Source of the DNA: Orobanche coerulescens
Taxonomy: Eukaryota > Streptophyta > Magnoliopsida > Lamiales > Orobanchaceae
Assembly (NCBI GenBank): GCA_033398695.1
Contig: CM065806.1
Span: 47,889,001-47,953,000, forward strand
Direction: 5' to 3'
DNA length: 64,000 nt
Below, piece by piece: positions 22,087-35,185 of the stretch. The notes beneath the pieces were generated by a model that was not told the DNA's origin, searched no databases, and saw only the letters and a list, made by a program, of their open reading frames with translations. The position numbers were made by a program, and so were the translations under genes. Within the stretch, counting starts at the first letter, position 1, and each line of letters opens with the position of its first letter.

Positions 22087-22513
22087 CGTAGCGCACGCTA
22101 CGGCCGGGAGGCTCTGCGCGTTAGCTCGGCAGGTGTAGCGCACGCTGTTGAGCAGCCCAGCGTGCGCTATCGAGTCTGGGCAGAGAGGTTCTGAGGTTCT
22201 GGACTCTGGTAGGATCGGCAGGTAGCGCACGCTACTGTCGGTCGTGGCGCACGCTAACCGGCAGGGGTAGCGTACGCTGTCGGCTGACTAGCGTACGTTA
22301 CCTGGGCGAACTGTTTACTCCAGAGGTCACTGGACAGGTCGGCTAGCGCGCGCAGGCTGCCGGCCGTAGCGCACGCTAGCGGGGGTCGGGCGGACTGGTC
22401 ATGGTCGGCAGTATTGGTCGGTGGTGCCGGGTCGTGCGGGCCCTGGCCGAGGGTGCTGGGCCGATACTGGCCGATAGCGCACGCTAGTCCGGAAAGGCTG
22501 GCGCACGCTAGTT
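22087..22513 (+). promoter_or_regulatory. Cluster of TAGCGCACGCTA motifs upstream of the LTR TATA box
   Basis: About 11 exact or near copies (TAGCGCACGCTA, TAGCGTACGCTG, TAGCGCGCGCAG, TGGCGCACGCTA), spaced 20-110 bp apart. The arms TAGCG/CGCTA are inverted repeats around a CA or CG centre. The last copy ends about 12 bp before TATATAAA. Position suggests promoter or enhancer sites in U3. Confidence 0.75.
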
Positions 22514-22522
22514 CCGGCCCAG

Positions 22523-22530
22523 TATATAAA
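22523..22530 (+). promoter_or_regulatory. LTR TATA box
   Basis: TATATAAA followed by a short pyrimidine-rich stretch. The equivalent box in the 3' LTR is at about 28744. Confidence 0.65.
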
Positions 22531-23841
22531 TGACAGAGCACCCACTTTCTCACCCATTTTTCATTTCCTTTCTCTTCGGTCCGCGGCTGGATCTTCGGAG
22601 AAGATGAAGCCATGTTGTTAAACAACAAATCTATGAAGTTCCTGAGTTCATATCATTGATCGATTATCCTATAACATCCTTCGATCCAGCGAATCAAGGT
22701 TAGATCTTTAGAACCCTACTTTTGGGGAGATTTGGGGGTTTTCGCGTTTTTGTCCGATTCATTCCGTTTTGTTGATTAATTCATGATGAATATGATTAAT
22801 CTTGTTGGTATTCTTAGTTTCCCTATGGATTCATGGTATATTTCGTGGTTTTTATGGAATCGAGAGGGTTTGGTTGTGGTCCGCCCTCGTTGTCGTTTTT
22901 ATACGAATATACATGAATCGTAGGCGGGTTTCCGGGTGTATTCCATTTCCGTATTCGTTTGGAATTGGTTGTAATTGTATTCTTCGAATAGTTAGGTTCA
23001 GTTTCGTGAGTTCCTAGCATTCGTCGGTGACTTTCCTTCCCGTTCGTTGCGTCGTCAACTATTCAAGACAAGTATATATTTATGATTGTACGTTCTCGAC
23101 TTTGAAAGTAAGACATATGTTTGGCATAATTATTTATATCCACTCCGGGACGGGCCGATGGGTCCTCTGAGGGTTTCGTAGCCTCTGGTGCGATTCCATG
23201 GATAATATGAATTAACCACTTTGGGGTGGGCCGACAGGTCCCCTAAGGGTTCCGTAGCCTCTGGTGCGGTTCCACGGTATTCATATACGTCTTGATGTGA
23301 TGCTATGAGATTTAGTTATTCCGGAATACTAGTCTTGAAATGATGAATTGACGGTTACATTTACTTTATTGTCGAGGAGTATTGTATTTCATACTGATAT
23401 ACTTGCACTAGCTATTCGACGGCTAACCCCTTTATGGGGGAAATACGTTTCATGTATTTCAGGTTCCAGGATCACGGACAGGCGGGTATCTGGTCGGCAT
23501 GAAGATGATGGGCAAGTGTGATACTGTGTTGTGTCTCCGGTTATCTTTTTGGATTCCTCCATTCAGTGTTGTTGTACTGGAATGGATTTTAAATACTCGA
23601 GTATTGTATTTTCAGTTTCCTTGATGTTCCGGTCTGTGTTGCCGAGGTATTGATTGTGTGGTGATGTATATGGTTTCATTGGTTATGGTTTTGAATACCA
23701 TTTGTATTGTCCTTCATTTCATTATATGTAGACCTTATCGGTCAAGTTTTATAGTTCCGCGTATGTTTAGCCTTGTGGGTCCCACGGCGGGGCTCACGGC
23801 GCTGTAATATACCCTGAATATCTTGGGGGTGTTACAGAATA

Positions 23842-23853
23842 TGGTATCAGAGC
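23842..23853 (+). other. Primer-binding site, initiator Met tRNA type
   Basis: TGGTATCAGAGC, 5 nt after the LTR end. This is the standard plant complement to the 3' end of initiator methionine tRNA. Confidence 0.9.
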
Positions 23854-26800
23854 TTAGGTTTATGAATACCTAGGCTGTCGGTCTTTTGGGTCGATTGAGT
23901 CGTCATTTGCCCACAGTATCACTACTCTGCCATCATCACAGTGCGACCGGTACTTGTAAGTCCTCTCACTCTTCTTGTATTTTTCTTGATCGTTTCGTTT
24001 TTAGCTTGGTATTCTTGGGAATTGGTCACTTCGAGAAGGTGCGATTTGGACTATACTTACGCACGTGTGTGCCCTTCAGAATGTTGGATGTAAGGAGAGG
24101 GAGTCGTGGCCGTGGTCACGGACGTTAACTCTTCCTTGAGGTTTTGTCAAATTGCTAATTTCGATATTAGCGTGTATCGGTATTGTGTTGAGACTTTGTT
24201 TGGGAGTCGCATGCTAATATCACGGGAGATCATCGACTTCACGTACCTGTAAGTATACTGTTTTGGTTATTTTCGCTGGTGGCGGTGTCTGATTGCTTCC
24301 GTGATGAGTTTGGAAATTTTGGATTGATCTGTTGTTTGTGACAAGATTGCAAGTTTCGAGGATGAAACTTATTTTAAGGCGATATCCCGACTTTTAGTAC
24401 GTAATATCCGGATTTCAGTATAAATTCTTCGCGTTTTTATCTGAGATATAGTGGATAGATTGGTGTCTATACAGTATGGATAAAATAATTGGAAGACTGA
24501 GACAGTTGTATTAGTATAATTGTCGTAGTTGGTCGACAATTACATTTGAAGATGTCGTGTATATACATCTAGTATAACAAGACGACGGATAAGAATAGCG
24601 AGAAATGGCTAAGTACAGCCACGTTAGCGCACGCAATAAGTGTTTCATTAGCGCATGCTACTGGGTACAGGTAGCGCACGCTACGAAGTATTGACAGCGT
24701 ACGCTAAGAGGTTCGGTTACGTACGCTAAGGAGGACCCCTAACGTACGTAACAACTTGATGGGTTAGTTCCGGAAGGTGGCCGACAGGTAGGCCCATGTT
24801 GATTTTTATATTCAGTTAGCGCACGCTAACGCATGTTGGTTAGCGCACGCTAACATCAGATCGCCAATAATGGAATCTTAGCATTCGGCGGGTGGACACG
24901 GCCATGTTCGACGCGTGTCCAGATAAGGTCAGCGAGTGTTTGTCGTGTAGAGATAGCGCACGCTAAAACCGTATGATTAGCGCACGCTAATTCCATATCG
25001 GTCAAAGGAATCCCGGTAATCGCGGGTGCTTTCGGCATGTGGGGGCACGATACTGTAGCAAGTCAATGACGATTAGCGCGCGCTAAGGTCGAGGAATAGC
25101 GCACGCTACTGAGCATTTCACTGTAGCAAGTCAACGCTTGTTTGCGTACACTAATGCATGGGCATTACATACGTTAGATGAATTTCGAAGCAATGCAGTA
25201 GCTTTTGGACTGCCCGATAGCGCACGCTATCGAGGAAGGATAGCGTATGCTAGATCTGTAGCGCACGCTAAACATAAAGTCTAGCGCGCGCTAGTGATGT
25301 GTTTTACAAGAGGATAAACGAGTGCTGAGAGGCATTTTGTCCATTCTCTTTCCTTCAATCAATAGAGAGAGCCTTGGAAAGTACTTGAAGTTCCTAAACA
25401 TCGAGAGATAATCCTCTTAAACAAGATTAAGATGGAGAGCTCGGATTTAAGTATTGCTCTTGAAGTTTTGATGATTCTTGGAATGGAGTTCGAATATTTT
25501 TGTTCGTGGTTCGTCCATACAAGGTAATCCTCGTATCCCCTTGATAGTGGTTTTTTTTTTAAAGGATTACTACTTGGGAGGGAGCATGTTGGGATCATCA
25601 TGTGATAATGTTATATGAGATTTATTGGAATTGTAATAAGAGATTTCGAATGTTTATATGATTATTAACATTTTCTTCATATGATGATAATGGTTTTGTT
25701 TCGATTCTTGAGGTTGTATGAATGGCATGATGAAGAAAGTGGTAACATGGAGATATATATATACCTCGGATATGTTGTTCTGAACGTGATTTCGGATATT
25801 TCATGTTCTTGAAGAACTCTTGAATTATACGAGGTGATGAAAATTTATAAGTGTTGATGTTTTGAAAATGAATATGGAATATTCATATCTAGAGCTAAAT
25901 TATATGTTTGAAATAATATTCGTATAGGAATACGAATGTGATTATGAGTTTGATGAGACTATTATTCATCTCTGAATTTGGAAGCATACGTATGGACCAA
26001 ATGTTCAAGTCGAATGATTGGATTATTTGATAACCTTTTTAATATGATTATCTATCGTTTTGAACCAGTCGGATGGTTCGAATTAATGATAGTCATAGGT
26101 AAATTTTAACGATAGATTTACGAGAAGGGAGCCTTGTCAATTCGTATTTAGGAATTGAGTTTGGAATCGATAACATTTAGACCATTATTATTGGTCCGAA
26201 TTGGTTGCTGATATGATCATCGGATTTCGGCTCGTGTTGTGGACATGGATTCGTGAGGGTCTGAGTTGGGATAATTCAGACTATGTTTAATCGAGATATT
26301 GTGGAACCGATGAGTTGTGGCCTTGTTGTATTGATATTGATCATCATCGAACCCGTTGATTATTAATCCTTCGTTTTACAAAAAGATATGATGTTTGATC
26401 ATGGATTATGACTGTTGTGTTACGGTTGAGGTTGAAGAGTTCGTAACTAGCTTGGACGGGACTGAGGAACTCGTAGACGAAATTAACTGAATTGGTAACA
26501 GTTCGTTGTATTGATATCGAGGCAAGTTTTATACTTGTACTAATCAATGAGATTAATGTTATCATGTAGGTGTACGAATGTGTGTATCATTTCGAGACTT
26601 GGTCTCTTTATGAGCTTGTTGATATCAGGGGATTGTTTGATACGACACCCGTCGGCAAATTATGCCAAATGTTACTGTTGTTCGTAAATGACCGGTTTAA
26701 GGCATTGAGATTCTTTTTGATACTGATGTTGTCGATAGCCGGTTCACGGTATCGATGTATCAATTATTATTGTTCACGATTAATGTCGTTGTGAGGCATC

Positions 26801-27928
26801 GTTGAATCGTTATTATCGAATTGGAACTGTTGCTATGATGTTGCATTAGCCGATTGAAGGCGTCTGATATATTATTTCATCCTCTCTGTTTCGGTGGTCG
26901 ATTTAAGGCGCCGGGACATCTATTCTATCGTATCATTGATTATCGATTGACCGTTCTAAGGTAATCGAGGTATTGAATTGGGATTATCTAGTTAATTCCC
27001 ATCCGTTGTATCGTTGTTATCGATTGGCCATTCTACGGTAATCGAAGTATTGAATTGGGACTGTCGAGGATAGTTCCCATCCGTTTAATTATTATTGTCG
27101 TGTTGGCCGACTCACGGCAGCACACTATTATTCCTGTGAACTCGTTAAATTTGTGACCGTTGAGGGTTGAGGATTCCCGGATTGTTGTGTTGTGATTATA
27201 GCTCGTGTCGATCTTTCATTATTCGCGCGTCATCGTTCACTTGGTCAGTCGCATGATTCGTATTGGATATGTTATCCTTTGAGTTTTGTTGTCATGTTGT
27301 ATCGTGGCATATCTGGAATTATATCTGCGTGCCGACTAGTTATGTGTAGTATTTTAGCCGGGCACACGATGGTCATGAGTGGATGTTTCCGCATTGGACC
27401 GTGCACACGAGACGTAGTTCGTGAGGCTAATTAGGCACATTGTCACACGTATATTCTGGATTCTGTATACGGGGTGGACATGTGCACAGACACATTTCCG
27501 GATCGGGCGTACTGTGACGTCCCTCTTGAGCCTTATTGTTTGGTCGTTCGTAACCCATGTTGTATTGGATATGTCCGACGATTTGCGACTGGTTGTTCAT
27601 ACGCCAAGGGGTATGTCCGACAGTCAGGTTTGTTTCTTTGAGATCTGTATTGTGATGATTTACAGCTTTGAGCGGTTCGGCTTTCAGGCCATTGTGATGT
27701 ATCGGTATTTTCCGTTGGAGCCTTCGGGCATTGTGATTCGTATCCATTTCGGCATTGGTTTGGTTTACCTTCGGGTAATGTATTGTTATGTTCTATATTG
27801 ATGATTCGCCGTTTGGGCGTAAGTTTTCGGTTCTTGTGTATCTCGTCGAGTTTTTTTTCCTGACGGGATATTTCTTCTCCCTACTTGTTATAAGTTTCGG
27901 GACGAAACTTCTTTTAAGGAGGGTAGAA
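23854..27928 (+). other. Non-coding interior of the LTR element, with a second TAGCGCACGCTA cluster
   Basis: No protein domain on either strand. From 24618 to about 25300 there are some 17 further copies of TAGCGCACGCTA or close variants (including palindromic TAGCGCGCGCTA). From 25600 to 27800 the sequence has a repetitive texture (ATCGA, GAATTG, GGCATTG-type words such as the near-duplicate blocks at 26930 and 27000) but no frame. The last 40 bp hold the purine tract. Confidence 0.7.
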
Positions 27929-30051
27929 TGTAATACCCGTAATTTTGATTTCCGGTAATTTTCTATTTTGGCGGAAGTCCATTTTGACGACTCGCTTGGG
28001 ACCGTTTCGTCACCCTGAGAATGATTAATTCTACACTTTTTGACATCCGAGTTCGTTTCGGTGTCGTTTTGTTGAGTTCCGTGCTTTTCAGCGACTTTTC
28101 CGCACTTGAGTTAGATTCTTGCGAATCTCGTTCTAAACTGCTGTTTCAAGTTTCCCGTAAGTCCGTTTAACTTTGTTAGACGAGTTGTGAACTTCGGGTT
28201 GGTTATTCGATCACGTATCGTGATTTTCGGGCGTTTTGGGCCATTTTGTAATTTACCCAAAGTTATGGGTATTCGTATCTGTATTTGTTGTCTCGACCCT
28301 TTTCTTGGTCGCGTATGATTAATTATTGCATTACGCTTTCATTTCGGGTCGTTGATGTTGTCCGCAAACTTTTCGTCGTATTCGTTCCGTACGTTTTCGG
28401 AAATCGAGTCGTCGAGCCCTGGTGGTCGGGCACTGGCCGGACGGTTGCGGGTTCTGGCCGGACGATGGCGGGCACTGACCGAGCAGGCATGGCAGGACGA
28501 TGGCGGGCACGATGGCCGGACGTTACCTGGGTGAACTGTTTAGTCCAGAGGTCACTGGACAGGTCGGCTAGCGCGCGCAGGCTGCCGGCCGTAGCGCACG
28601 CTAGCGGGGGTCGGGCGGACTGGTCATGGTCGGAAGTATTGGTCGGTGGTGCCGGGTCGTGCGGGCCCTGGCCGAGTCTTTGGGCGATCTCGGCGATAGC
28701 GCACGCTAGTCCGGAAAGGCTGGCGCACGCTAGTTCCGGCCCAGTATATAAATGACAGTGCAGCCACTTTCTCACCCATTTTTCATTTCCTTTCTCTTCG
28801 GTCCGCGGCTGGATCTTTGGATAAGATGAAGTGTTAAACAACAAATCCATGAAGTTCCTGAGTTCATATCATTGATCGATCATCCTATAACATCCTTCGA
28901 TCCAACGAATCAAGGTTAGATCTTTAGAACCCTACTTTTGGGGAGATTTGGGGGTTTTTGCGCTTTTGTCCGATTCATTCCGTTTTGTTGATTAATTCAT
29001 GATGAATATGATTAATCTTGTTGGTATTCTTAGTTTCCCTACGGATTCATGGTATATTTCGTGGTTTTTACGGAATCGAGAGGGTTTGGTTGTGGTCCGC
29101 CCTCGTTGTCGTTTTTATACAATATACATGAATCGTAGGCGGGTTTCCGGGTGTATTCCATTTCCGTATTCGTTTGGAATTGGTTGTAATTGTATTCTTC
29201 GAATCGTTAGGTTCAGTTTCGTGAGTTCCTAGCATTCGTCGGTGACTTTCCTTCCCGTTCGTTGCGTCATCAACTATTCAAGGCAAGTATATATTTATGA
29301 TTGTACGTTATCGACTTTGAAAGTAAGACATATGTTTGGCATAATTATTTATATCCACTCCGGGACGGGCCGATGGGTCCTCTGAGGGTTTCGTATCCTC
29401 TGGTGCGATTCCGTGGATAATATGAATTAACCACTTTGGGGTGGGCCGACAAGTCCCCTAAGGGTTCCGTAGCCTCTGGTGCGGTTCCACGGTATTCATA
29501 TACGTCTTGATGTGATGCTATGAGATTTAGTTATCCCGGAATACTAGTCTTGAAATGATGAATTGACGGTTACATTTACTTTATTGTCGAGGAGTATTGT
29601 ATTTCATACTGATATACTTGCACTAGCTATTCGACGGCTAACCCCTTTATGGGGGAAATACGTTTCATGTATTTCAGGTTCCAGGAGCACGGACAGGCGG
29701 GTATCGGGTCGGCATAAAGATGATGGGCAAGTGTGATACTGTGTTGTGTCTCCGGTTATCTTTTTGGATTCCTCCATTCAGTGTTGTTGTACTGGAATGG
29801 ATTTTAAATACTCGAGTATTGTATTTTCAGTTTCCTTGATGTTCCGGCCTGTGTTGCCGAGGTATTGATTGTGTGGTGATGTATATGGTTTCATTGGTTA
29901 TGGTTTTGAATACCATTTGTATTGTCTTTCATTTCATTATATGTAGACCTTATCGGTCAAGTTTTATAGTTCCGCGTATGTTTAGCCTTGTGGGTCCCAC
30001 GGCGGGGCTCACGGCGCTGTAATATACCCTGAATATCTTGGGGGTGTTACA
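27929..30051 (+). repeat. 3' LTR of the non-coding element
   Basis: 2,123 bp. It is nearly identical to the 5' LTR apart from a replacement near 28490-28525 that removes about 200 bp, including roughly 7 of the 11 upstream motif copies. The high identity elsewhere points to a recent insertion. Confidence 0.95.
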
Positions 30052-30374
30052 TCTAAAAACAGTCACAAGACAGTCAAGAAAAATAATATTTGTGACTGTC
30101 CATGGAAGTCACGAAAGTTGAAATTTGTGACTGCTAATAACTGTCACAAAAGTGGAAATTTGTGACTGCTAATGACAGTCATAAATGATATTTGTGACTG
30201 CCATGGAAAGTGGTATTGCAAAGTCATATAAATGAGGTTTTGTCACTGTTTTGTGACTGTTTTTGGCCGTCACAAAAAAACTTGTGACTGGTGATTTTAT
30301 GACAATCATTTGTGACTGTTTTTGCCATTTGTGACAGTTTCTGACAGTCACAAAATCGTGATTCTGGTGTAGTG
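30052..30374. repeat. CACTA-2 right terminal and subterminal repeats
   Basis: Many copies of TTTGTGACTG and AGTCACAAA in both orientations, ending in CTGGTGTAGTG. Confidence 0.9.
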
Positions 30375-30531
30375 GGATATTAATGAAACTGAAGAGTCAA
30401 GTTTTGACATTTGTGAGTTTATTCCGTTATCAACACGGATGCCCACTATCGTTGAAGAAAATGTAGCAGACGACATACATGCCATTCGAGATGATCATGA
30501 TGAAGGCATATGGGAAAACGTTGTTATCTAG
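30375..30531 (+). pseudogene. CACTA-1 transposase, 3' end after the CACTA-2 insertion
   Basis: The frame broken at 17394 resumes: INETEESSFDICEFIPLS, then a short acidic tail (DDHDEGIWENVVI) and TAG at 30529. This matches the end of the DUF4216-type region. With the GGA duplicate removed the two halves join in frame, which confirms that CACTA-2 interrupted an exon. Confidence 0.9.
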
Positions 30532-30911
30532 AGTCAATTTACATAGTTGAGGATGAAGGCACAGTCGATTATGTTGAATTGTAGTATTAATGTTCAACTT
30601 TGTGACATTGTTAATGATAAAGTTGGTTTTGTTGAATTTTAGTATTAATGTTGAACGTTGTGTTCTGAAGAATCAAGTTTTTATATTTTAGTATTTAAGA
30701 TTTATTTCATTATTTGTTATTAAAAAAATTTGTGTGTATGTGTACATGCAGTGTGTGCAGTGTATATAGTGTGTGTGTGTGTGTGTGTGTGCAGTGTGTG
30801 TGAGTGTGTGCACAGTGTGTGTGTGTGTGTGCAGTTTGTGTGAGTGTGTGCACAGTGTGTGTGTGTGAGGGTGCAGAGTGCAGTATGTGTGTGTGTGTGA
30901 GAGAGAGAGTG

Positions 30912-30948
<37 letters not shown>

Positions 30949-31109
30949 GTGTGCGTGTGTGTGTGCAGTGCGTGTAGTGTGTGTGTGTGTGTGCAGTGTG
31001 TGCAGTTTGTGTGTGCAGTGTGTTTGTGTTTTATGTGTGCAGTGTGTGTGTTTTATGTGTGCAGTGTATATTGTGGTTGGTGATTAAATATATTTGTTAA
31101 TGCAGGCAT
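30532..31109. repeat. Intergenic TG repeats of CACTA-1
   Basis: Short AT-rich stretch, then about 330 bp of (TG)n with GCAGTG interruptions (30740-31075). The region separates the two CACTA-1 genes. No coding content apart from artefact frames. Confidence 0.85.
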
Positions 31110-31459
31110 ATGACGTCTCCTTCTCGTTCTTCTCACACTCCTCCTCCCGCTCGTTCTCCTCATTCCTCTCGGTCTCCCGATGCTCATACACGTAGTACTT
31201 ATACATCGAGAAATCCCACGCGATGTAGAAGTATGTCGAAACGTCGTGTTGATGGAAAAAAAATTACCTCTTGACATTGATCCAGTACGGGGAAAGATCA
31301 AATACGAACACAAATTGAAGTTAAGTACGTACTTGGGAAAACTTTCCAAAGATCATGTGTCGATACTGTACAAGAGTTGGAAGCAAGTACCCGACAAGCC
31401 GGATAAAGAAATGTTGTGGCAGGATATATTGGTACATGACTCTCTTTTTGTATTAAGAA

Positions 31460-31919
31460 TTATGTGTGTACTGTGTGTTTGTGTGTGTTTGTGTGTTGTG
31501 TGTGTTTGTGTGATGTGTGCATTTTTTTGTTTGTGTGTGTACTGTGTGTGTGCTGTACTGTGTTTGTGTGTGTGTGTGTGCGTGTGTGTGTGTTTGTATT
31601 TGTGTGTGTGTGGCGGTGTGTGTGTGTGTGTTTTTGTGTTGTGTATGTGTGTTTTGGTGCAGTGTGTGTGTGTGTGTGTTTGTTTGTATGTGTTTGTGTG
31701 TGTGTGGCAGTGTGTGTGTGTGTGTGTGTGTGCTCTATGTGTTTTTGTTTGTGTGTTGTGTGTGTGTGTGGCAGTGTGTGTGTACTGTGTGTGTGTGTGT
31801 GTGTGTGTGTGTTTTTGTGCTATGTGTGTGTTTGTTTGTGTGTTGTGTGTGTGTGTGTTTATGTGTGTGTGGCAGTGTGTGTGTGTGTGTACTGTGTGTG
31901 TGTGTGTGTGTTTTTGTGT

Positions 31920-31955
<36 letters not shown>

Positions 31956-32070
31956 TTTGTGTGTTGTGTGTGTGTGTTTGTGTGTGGCAGTGTATGTACT
32001 ATGTGTGTGTATTTTTGTGCTGTGTATGTGTGTGCTGTGTGTTTGTTTATTTGTGTGCTGTGTGTGTGTG

Positions 32071-32120
<50 letters not shown>

Positions 32121-32747
32121 TTTGTGTGTGTTTGTGTGTGCATGGCAGTGTGTGTTTGTGTGCTGTGTGTGTGTGTGATGTGTGTGTGTTTGTGTTTTGT
32201 GTGTGTTTGTGTGCAGTGTGTGTGTACTGTGTTTTTTTTGTGTGTTGTGTGTGTGCTGTGTGTGTGTGTGTGTGTTTGTTTGTGTGTGTCGTGTGTGTGT
32301 GTTGTGTGTGTGTGTGGTAGTAGTGTATGTGTGTGTGTGTGTACTGTGTATGTGTGTGTTTTTGTGCTGTGTGTATGTTTGTTTGTGTGTTATGTGTGTG
32401 TGTTTCTGTGTGTGTGGCAGTGTATGTGTGTGTACTGTGTGTGTGTGTTTGTGCTGTGTGTGTGTGCTGTGTGTGTGTGTGTGTGTGTGTTAGTTTGTGT
32501 GCTGTGTGTGTGTGTGTTTGTTTGTGTGGCAGTGTGTTTGTGTGTGCTCTGTGTGTGTGTGTGTGTGTGTGTTTCTGTACTGTGTGTTTGTGTTGTGTGT
32601 GTGTGCGCTGTGTGTTTGTGTGATGTGTGTATGTGTTTGTGTGTGTGTGTGTACTGTGTGTGTGTGTTTTTTTTTGTGTGGTGTGTGTGCTATGTGTGTG
32701 TGTGTGTGTGTTTGTTTGTGTGCTGTGTGTGTGTTTGTGTGTGAGTG

Positions 32748-32790
<43 letters not shown>

Positions 32791-32800
32791 AACTCTAGTT
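31460..32800. repeat. TG repeat filling intron 1 of CACTA-1 gene 2
   Basis: About 1.3 kb of TG-rich sequence with recurring GTGTGTGGCAGTGTGTGTG and TTTTTGTGCTGTG words, bounded by GT at 31433 and TAG at 32843. It yields long spurious Cys/Val frames. Confidence 0.95.
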
Positions 32801-34879
32801 TGTGTGTGTGTGGCTAACTATACTTTTAATTGTCAATATGTAGGCCAATTTTGATGTTAGCCAGATTAGCAATCTTGGTCATTTTCAGAAGAAGTCTTTA
32901 CAGTCAATTGGCGTAAAATGGAGGCAATTTAAGTCTGATTTGACCGGTGAGTACATATATGGTCCAAGCAAAGGAAAATCTCCTTGTGACAAGTATGGTA
33001 TCTGCGAGGAGGACTGGAGAGACTTCAAAAAGATTCATGAGGACTCCGCTTGGGAGGTATAACCGAAAAAAATGTTTTAAGTTTTTTTTAAGTTCAATGC
33101 TAAAAATAATGAAGACACAATCAAATAAAATAATTTCTAATTAATAACATAAAATCTGAAATAAAAAAATGTTTTAAATTTGAAAATATTTATAATATAT
33201 ATATATATTACAATATTCATAAAAGGATTGTACAATAATCTGAAAATAATTTTACAAGAATCAAATAAAACAATTTCTAATTGAGAACCTATTTCTAATT
33301 AAGAACATAAAATCTGAAAAAAAATGTTTTGAATTTGAAAATATTTGTAAAATTGTTTATGGATTATTTGATACTTGTAACAGGAACAAAGAAGTAAGAA
33401 ACAAGAATTAGCAAAAATGAACATTCCGCATTATATGGCTCGAGGAGGGTACGACTTGGTGGATATACGGGATATGGAGAGGAAGATGAAGGAGCGTCGA
33501 GAAGTATCTAAATCTGAAGAAGATATTGTTATTGATCCCCCGTCTCCACCTACGCGTCATCAAAGGTGGAAGCTTGGTCATATAAAAAGACGGGGGGTTA
33601 CGTCATCCGATGCTGCACGGGAGATTGTCGAGAGGATTGTAAGTTCTTTTTTAAAAATTATTTTTTCTTGTAAGAAAAATAAAAAGCTCCACTTTTTTGT
33701 TGCTAAGTGTTAGCAAACACTAAAAATTTGAGGTAAATTATTTGCTTTATTAAATGTAAATAACTATTTTTCTACCCAATTATTTTTATCTACATTCTTG
33801 TATTGTTTTTTCTCCTTCATCAACTTGTATTAGTTGTTTGCATATTTCAAAATTTTGTAATATGGTGCCAAATTAAATTTTTGTAGGATGATTTGCAGAA
33901 GCAGTATACACAAGGTACCTTCATTCCTGAGGGACGACAGGATATATTAGCGGCTGTCATTGGGAGACCCGAGCACCCTGGTCGTGTTCGTGGCATTGGT
34001 TTTGGTCTGGGTATTCGAGATTACTTTGGACGATCATGTGGACCGACGTCTTCCGTAAGTGAATATGTGTTGGAGCAGCTAAGGAAGAAGATCACCCTTG
34101 ATGTCACACAGACTTTGATGAAAGAGTTCGGCCAGACAATGGGTGCTAGTTCCCAGCAGCTTTTTGATATTCATACACCAGATGAGGTTACTCGTGTTAG
34201 CATGAAGGGGAGTTGTGCTGATGCTATTTCTGGCCCTTCCGGAGAGAGGCCTGCGACTGGAGACACTCATCGAGTTGGATTTTATGTGGACGAGCATCCT
34301 CCCCGTCTAGTTGCTATCGGTAGGGTTATTCAGGGCGATTCAACCCTACATTGTGCTTCTTTACCAGCTCATTTGGTTAAGGTAGTGGTTGAGGAGGCCG
34401 TAGATGCCATCGCTGAAGTCCCTGTGGCGACTGATGAGGTGAGAGTCGTGGGGGAAGGTTTAGGTGGATTTATTGCATGGCCATGGGATTTTGTTTTCTC
34501 CGATTTTCAAAGGTAAATATTTTCTTTTTCTTTTTAGTAACTCAAACAAAATAAATTATTTCAAATGTACTTGTATTCTACACTCTACTATATGAAATAG
34601 GATATTCAGCAACCAAGGAAGCAGGCTCGTCAGAATGACGGGTCGAGGACCAAAGATGACATCATGAAAGACTTACTTAGTGCTGCGTCGAATCTTTACA
34701 ATAATCCGTTATCAGTGCCGTGGGATGCAGCTATCTTTGGCTGTGGTGGTGATGATATTCCATTGTACATCGCTCACGCTGATATTTTAGAGATCGTTCA
34801 AGAAAACGAGTGGCTTAGTTTATCAGTTGTACAACTTTGGATTATGTGAGTAATTTCCTTTATGGAATTTTTTGACATT

Positions 34880-34915
34880 CGTAGTATGTGCGTGTGTACA
34901 GTGTGTGTGTGTGTG

Positions 34916-34958
<43 letters not shown>

Positions 34959-35113
34959 ACTGTGTGGCAGTGTGTGTTTTTTTACTGCGTGCTGTGTGTG
35001 TGTGTGCAGTGTGTGTTTGTGTGTGCAGTGTGTGTGTGTGTGCAGTGTGTGTGTTTGTGTGTGTGTGTGTGTTTTTATTATGTGACAGTGTGTGTGTGTA
35101 TTTTTAATGTGTG

Positions 35114-35165
<52 letters not shown>

Positions 35166-35185
35166 TGTGCAGTGTGTGGAGTGTT
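34880..35185. repeat. TG repeat in intron 5 of CACTA-1 gene 2
   Basis: About 300 bp of (TG)n with GCAGTG interruptions between exons 5 and 6. Confidence 0.93.

Larger units (their letters stand above)
21512..23836 (+). repeat. 5' LTR of the non-coding element
   Basis: 2,325 bp. It contains about 11 copies of the TAGCGCACGCTA motif (22087-22513) just before the TATA box, and a degenerate 75-bp direct duplication at 23143-23280 (GGGCCGA(T/C)(G/A)GGTCC...GTAGCCTCTGGTGCG). Confidence 0.95.
21512..30051 (+). mobile_element. Non-coding LTR retrotransposon (LARD-type, Tekay-like ends), nested in CACTA-2
   Basis: LTRs 21512-23836 and 27929-30051, TGTAATACCCGTAATTTT...GGGGGTGTTACA. A perfect 5-bp duplication TCTAA lies at 21507-21511 and 30052-30056. 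An initiator-Met-type primer site (23842) and a purine tract AAGGAGGGTAGAA before 27929 fix plus orientation. The 4.1-kb interior has no gag or pol ORF. Terminal sequences and the ACGAAACTTCTTTTAAGGAGG lead-in resemble the Tekay-like gypsy elements further right, and it shares the TAGCGCACGCTA motif with the element at 55955-64000. It is therefore probably a large retrotransposon derivative mobilised by such a relative. Confidence 0.93.
17395..30374 (+). mobile_element. CACTA-2: non-autonomous CACTA transposon carrying host-gene exons, nested in CACTA-1
   Basis: Left end CACTACACCAAAAACAG at 17395; right end CTGGTGTAGTG ending at 30374. A 3-bp duplication GGA lies at 17392-17394 and 30375-30377, and the transposase frame of CACTA-1 continues across it (...GRSVD then INETEESSF). 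Subterminal copies of TGTGACTG / CAGTCACA occur at both ends, a motif different from that of CACTA-1, so it is a separate family. Excluding the LTR element it contains (21512-30051), it is about 4.4 kb. It has no transposase; instead 17600-20850 holds exons of several host genes. Its strand is given by the direction of those exons. Confidence 0.95.

Noticed and set aside
22802..23017. Frame with RVSGCIPFPYSFGIGCN present twice (also 28999-29232)
   Set aside because: Duplicate by LTR identity; other related LTRs do not keep it open.
28285..28755. 156-codon frame in the 3' LTR of the non-coding element
   Set aside because: GC-rich shadow of the motif cluster, not open in the 5' LTR.
31464..32744. 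Very long open frames rich in alternating Cys and Val (and Thr/His on the other strand), also at 13406-13750 and 34862-37884
   Set aside because: Simple consequence of TG dinucleotide repeats without in-frame stops. No start context, domain or codon bias; they lie in introns or spacers of CACTA-1.
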